Positions 7,053-9,221 of a DNA stretch of 9,221 nucleotides are shown here, in pieces. Made by a program: the position numbers and the translations under genes. The stretch is from CAYXVB01 sp964467785. Its GTDB lineage: Bacteria; Bdellovibrionota; UBA1018. A model generated the notes under the pieces. That model did no database searches. It was not told the origin of the DNA and was given only the letters and a program-made list of their open reading frames with translations. Location of the stretch: NCBI GenBank assembly GCA_964467785.1, contig CAYXVB010000145.1, forward strand, positions 1-9,221, read 5' to 3'. Positions within the stretch are counted from its first letter, which is position 1. The number at the start of each line of letters is the position of its first letter.

Positions 7053-7799
7053 ATGACTAAAAACGCTTCAATCGCGCTGACGCTGTCCCTTGGTCTGTTG
7101 ATTTCCGGCCTGGCCCGAGCGAATTTCGAAACGGAAAAAACCCTCCATTTCAACGTCAACAAGGAAAAGATCGCCCAAGGCACGGTGCAGATCTCGTCCC
7201 TTTACGGATCCACCGAGGACGTCGACCCGCTTTGGCCGTCGGAGCTGGACCCGGGAGACATCTTGAAGCTGAAGGCCGGGGGATTCCTCGCCGTTAAGTC
7301 GGCCTACGCGGTCAAAAAGAACATCCAGCAGATCAACGATCCCAAGCTTTTCAACACCGACAATATCTCGAATTTCCTGCCGCGCATGTCTGTGGTCGAG
7401 TCGGCGCCTGACGGGCGCTGCGTAGTCCAAACGCCCGCGCCTGAAGCACCGTTCGGCCTCCTGGAGCCTTACCTACGCTGCACGCTGGATTTCCGTCACT
7501 ATCCCAAGGCGCAAACCGTGGCCCAGGACAAGAACCTCGGTTCGCCCGCCGCGCACACCGATCAGAGCTGCGCGGAGTTCAACATGTTGTTTGAGCGGTT
7601 CGGCAGCATCAACCGGTACTATCCCCTGGACTCGCACACGACCGCGGTCGTGAGCTATCAGCTCTACGCCATCCGGAACAAATCCGTGATCAAGGCGCGC
7701 TTCATTCCGGGATTCGATCTCAAGAAGCGGATTCTCGAACAGATCAAGAGCGAGATCGAAAGCTCCATCAAAGCCCTAAACAGAGAGACTTCCAAGTGA
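7053..7799 (+). CDS. Exported protein of unknown function
   Basis: I do not recognise the family of this 248-residue protein. A Sec signal peptide is clear: a basic start (MTKN), a hydrophobic core (about 6-20) and an AxA site ARA|NF after residue 23. No lipobox and no later membrane segment are present, so the mature 225-residue protein should be periplasmic, outer-surface or secreted. It has three cysteines (123, 143, 173), which allows one disulfide. The central part around 118-150 looks beta-rich, and the C-terminal 30 residues form a likely charged amphipathic helix. An in-frame TTG at 6978 would extend it by 25 residues but lies on the promoter -10. ATG 7053 has GGGG (7045-7048) in front and places the signal peptide at the N-terminus. 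It has its own promoter and appears monocistronic. Confidence 0.85.
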   Translation: MTKNASIALTLSLGLLISGLARANFETEKTLHFNVNKEKIAQGTVQISSLYGSTEDVDPLWPSELDPGDILKLKAGGFLAVKSAYAVKKNIQQINDPKLFNTDNISNFLPRMSVVESAPDGRCVVQTPAPEAPFGLLEPYLRCTLDFRHYPKAQTVAQDKNLGSPAAHTDQSCAEFNMLFERFGSINRYYPLDSHTTAVVSYQLYAIRNKSVIKARFIPGFDLKKRILEQIKSEIESSIKALNRETSK

Positions 7800-7919
7800 A
7801 AGTTGCGGGCGATTATACCCTACCGCCTGAAGTCTTAGCCTGAAGCAGCAACGGCTGCCAGACTCGGGCCCGGCCAGGTCGTGGACAGAGGGAAATGACG
7901 CTCTGCGTTAAAATCTCTA

Positions 7920-7948
7920 TTGAAATCTGTCCTCATTCGGTATATAAG
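7920..7948 (+). promoter_or_regulatory. Sigma70-type promoter in the intergenic region
   Basis: TTGAAA (7920-7925) and TATAAG (7943-7948) are 17 bases apart. An overlapping TATATA (7941-7946) gives 15. Transcription would begin near 7955 and run toward the gene at 8206, giving a leader of about 250 nt, or a separate small RNA. Confidence 0.6.
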
Positions 7949-7959
7949 CAGGGTCAATC

Positions 7960-7976
7960 ATGACGCAGTGCATCAT
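7960..7976. promoter_or_regulatory. Operator-like dyad just after predicted start site
   Basis: ATGACGCA-G-TGCATCAT is a 17-bp dyad in which 7 of 8 symmetric pairs match (the exception is 7964 with 7972). It lies at about +6 to +22 of the promoter at 7920-7948, a usual place for a repressor operator. No regulator gene lies nearby to suggest which protein would bind. Confidence 0.4.
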
Positions 7977-8026
7977 TTTAATAAATGTCGACCCCACAAT
8001 CCGGCAGCATGGCCAGGATCTACTTA

Positions 8027-8071
8027 CTCCGAGCAAGCAACAACCATAAGGCGGAGTGCTCGGAGATCTCC
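8027..8071 (+). promoter_or_regulatory. 9-bp inverted repeat overlapping a 10-bp palindrome
   Basis: CTCCGAGCA (8027-8035) and TGCTCGGAG (8057-8065) pair perfectly around a 21-nt loop. The right arm shares its last bases with the palindrome GGAGATCTCC (8062-8071), so two alternative RNA structures compete for the same bases. There is no U-run after either, which argues against a simple terminator. Confidence 0.45.
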
Positions 8072-8155
8072 TGATTCGCCGACATCGCCAATCGCCCGTT
8101 CTTCTTGGGCTTCTCTACAAGCATCCGTCGGCTTCTTCATCAATCAGTGATCTAC

Positions 8156-8176
8156 CGGTAAACGGTAAACTGTAAA
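8156..8176 (+). repeat. Three tandem 7-bp repeats before the gene at 8206
   Basis: CGGTAAA, CGGTAAA and CTGTAAA follow one another (8156-8162, 8163-8169, 8170-8176), and a decayed fourth unit CTAAAAC follows. GTAAAC thus recurs three times at 7-bp spacing. They end 19 bases before the ribosome binding site, in the position expected for promoter or activator-binding sequence. Confidence 0.7.
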
Positions 8177-8205
8177 CTAAAACGATATACTACCAGGAGA
8201 CGGCC

Positions 8206-9221
8206 ATGAAAACGAACGCCCTCAGGAAGTACTGGAAAACTTCGATCCCGGCCCTCAGCTACGCGATCGCATCACTGACCGCTTCGATTTGGGTAACTCC
8301 GGGCTTCACGCTGACCACCCAAGCTGCGGAGCCGGACTCGCCCGCCCCCGATCTCCCTATCCTCAAGGAAATCTCTCCCGCCACGCTCGAGGAGGCCGAA
8401 GGCTATACCGCGGATATCCTGGAAGCCTATCGGCAAAAGAAGTACAAACTGGACGACCCTGCGGGCGACTACGCGCTGCTCAAGCGTTCCGAACTTGTCC
8501 CCCCTCGGGCTTTCGCCGCCCTTACAGGCACGAAAGAAAAGCCTCGCCAATACAAGATCATCCGGGAAGAGGATTACGAGATCACCCGCGAGTACACTTC
8601 GACCGAGGCGCCCCAGGCGCTGAGCGAACGGGAGATCCTCGAGGACTACCGACTGAGAAACCCCCGTGAGGCCGAGCTGTTCGGCTCCGTCTACCGGAGA
8701 CTGGAATTAAAAAGCGAAATCGACGCCGAAAAGCTCAAAATGGTCCTCGAAAATGCCGCAAAACCGATCCAAGGTCGCGAAAGTCCCCTACTCCGCGAGG
8801 GATTTGGCAAGATGTTCGCCCAGATCATCAATGAGGAAACCGCCAACGGAATCAATCCGATCTACGGCCAACCCCATGCCTGGAGCCCGGAATTTCTTGC
8901 CAAGTACGGCCAAAGCTCACCGATGCTGGCGACCTCCAAGCTGCTCATGGCGCTCGCCACGGGCGACACCTTTCGCTTCATGCGGACCGACCAGGAAGAG
9001 CCCCTCTACAAATGGATGATCGCGCACCCCAAGTCGAGCGTCACGATCCCCGAGCTGTTCCGGCAAAGCTACCGCCTCAACGGCGGCGACGTTTACAAGA
9101 CCCTCCTCACCATCGAGAACGTGCTCTCACGCCAGTGGAAGAATCCGAACCGCGAACGCCTGCCGCTCACGGAGCGCCTCAAGCCGATCACCTCGGGCCA
9201 TCAGTACTCGGGCGACAAATT
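8206..9221 (+). CDS. Large exported protein of unknown function, 3' end beyond window
   Basis: This frame is open from ATG 8206 to the window end, 338 codons with no stop. The start is well supported by AGGAG (8195-8199) with six bases spacing. I do not recognise the family. The N-terminus has a basic region (LRKYWK), a hydrophobic stretch (about 14-36) and a possible cleavage after TQA (residue 40), so export is likely; an uncleaved membrane anchor is the alternative. After a proline-rich joint (42-52), the body is highly charged and helical to about residue 185, with many Glu/Lys/Arg. It is followed by a more globular part with aromatic residues (about 200-338). No cysteine occurs in the visible part. 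No catalytic motif is apparent. Codon use and GC resemble the housekeeping genes, so recent transfer is not indicated. It probably depends on the intergenic promoter region before it. Confidence 0.88.
   Translation, partial: MKTNALRKYWKTSIPALSYAIASLTASIWVTPGFTLTTQAAEPDSPAPDLPILKEISPATLEEAEGYTADILEAYRQKKYKLDDPAGDYALLKRSELVPPRAFAALTGTKEKPRQYKIIREEDYEITREYTSTEAPQALSEREILEDYRLRNPREAELFGSVYRRLELKSEIDAEKLKMVLENAAKPIQGRESPLLREGFGKMFAQIINEETANGINPIYGQPHAWSPEFLAKYGQSSPMLATSKLLMALATGDTFRFMRTDQEEPLYKWMIAHPKSSVTIPELFRQSYRLNGGDVYKTLLTIENVLSRQWKNPNRERLPLTERLKPITSGHQYSGDK

Larger units (their letters stand above)
7800..8205. other. Intergenic region with regulatory elements, no convincing protein gene
   Basis: This is the longest gene-free stretch. 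The first part (7800-7900) has a weak 5-bp hairpin GCAGC-AACG-GCTGC (7845-7858) and a repeated GCCTGAAG (7825-7832, 7838-7845), but no U-tract, so it is not a clear terminator for the gene before it. From about 7900 the composition becomes more AT-rich, with a promoter, an operator-like dyad, a 29-codon ORF, a 9-bp inverted repeat with an adjacent palindrome, and tandem 7-bp repeats before the next gene. These are listed separately. No transposase fragment is recognisable. Confidence 0.6.

Noticed and set aside
7845..7858. GCAGC-AACG-GCTGC as a terminator for the gene at 7053
   Set aside because: A 5-bp stem without a following U-run is too weak for an intrinsic terminator.
7920..8150. A 76-codon frame starting at TTG 7920
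   Set aside because: Its start codon lies on the -35 box of the intergenic promoter, there is no ribosome binding site, and the product is Ser/Arg/Pro-rich without any recognisable pattern.
8186..8191. TATACT as the -10 box for the gene at 8206
   Set aside because: Transcription would start at about 8197, inside the ribosome binding site, and no -35 stands 17 bases upstream; a -10 within the tandem repeats or further upstream fits better.

Overview
This is a GC-rich, gene-dense stretch of bacterial chromosome, complete except that the first and last genes run off the window. All recognisable genes are bacterial housekeeping types. The TcdA variant and the STAS plus zinc-ribbon protein remind me of Bdellovibrionota or former deltaproteobacteria. 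That placement comes from memory of family sequences, was not tested by a search, and should be treated as tentative.

Left part, minus strand (5045 down to 1): a compact five-gene cluster in transcription order menI-like thioesterase, uup (ABC-F ATPase), an MBL-fold hydrolase, a tatD-family nuclease and tcdA (t6A dehydratase, 3' end outside the window). Gaps are 12 nt, a 1-nt TGATG overlap, another 1-nt TGATG overlap, and 5 nt, so this is almost certainly one translationally coupled operon. Its products do not form one pathway. Uup and TcdA act on ribosomes and tRNA, TatD on nucleic acid, and the thioesterase and MBL protein on small molecules.

Middle, plus strand (5151-6891): divergent from menI lies a small STAS-like protein with a C-terminal four-cysteine zinc knuckle, followed 58 nt later by mnmA (tRNA 2-thiouridylase). 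MnmA and TcdA mean that tRNA modification genes of positions 34 and 37 lie on either side of the divergent junction.

Right part, plus strand (6892-9221): two exported proteins of unknown function. The first (7053-7799) has a clear sigma70-type promoter and a hairpin in its leader. A 406-nt intergenic region (7800-8205) follows. It is more AT-rich in its middle and holds a promoter, a dyad directly after the predicted transcription start, a tiny ORF ending in the loop of a 9-bp inverted repeat, and three tandem 7-bp repeats just before the strong ribosome binding site of the second gene (8206 to the window end). I see no mobile element, tRNA, rRNA, CRISPR array or convincing intrinsic terminator. 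The most open questions are the 7800-8205 regulatory region, the two exported proteins and the STAS/zinc protein.
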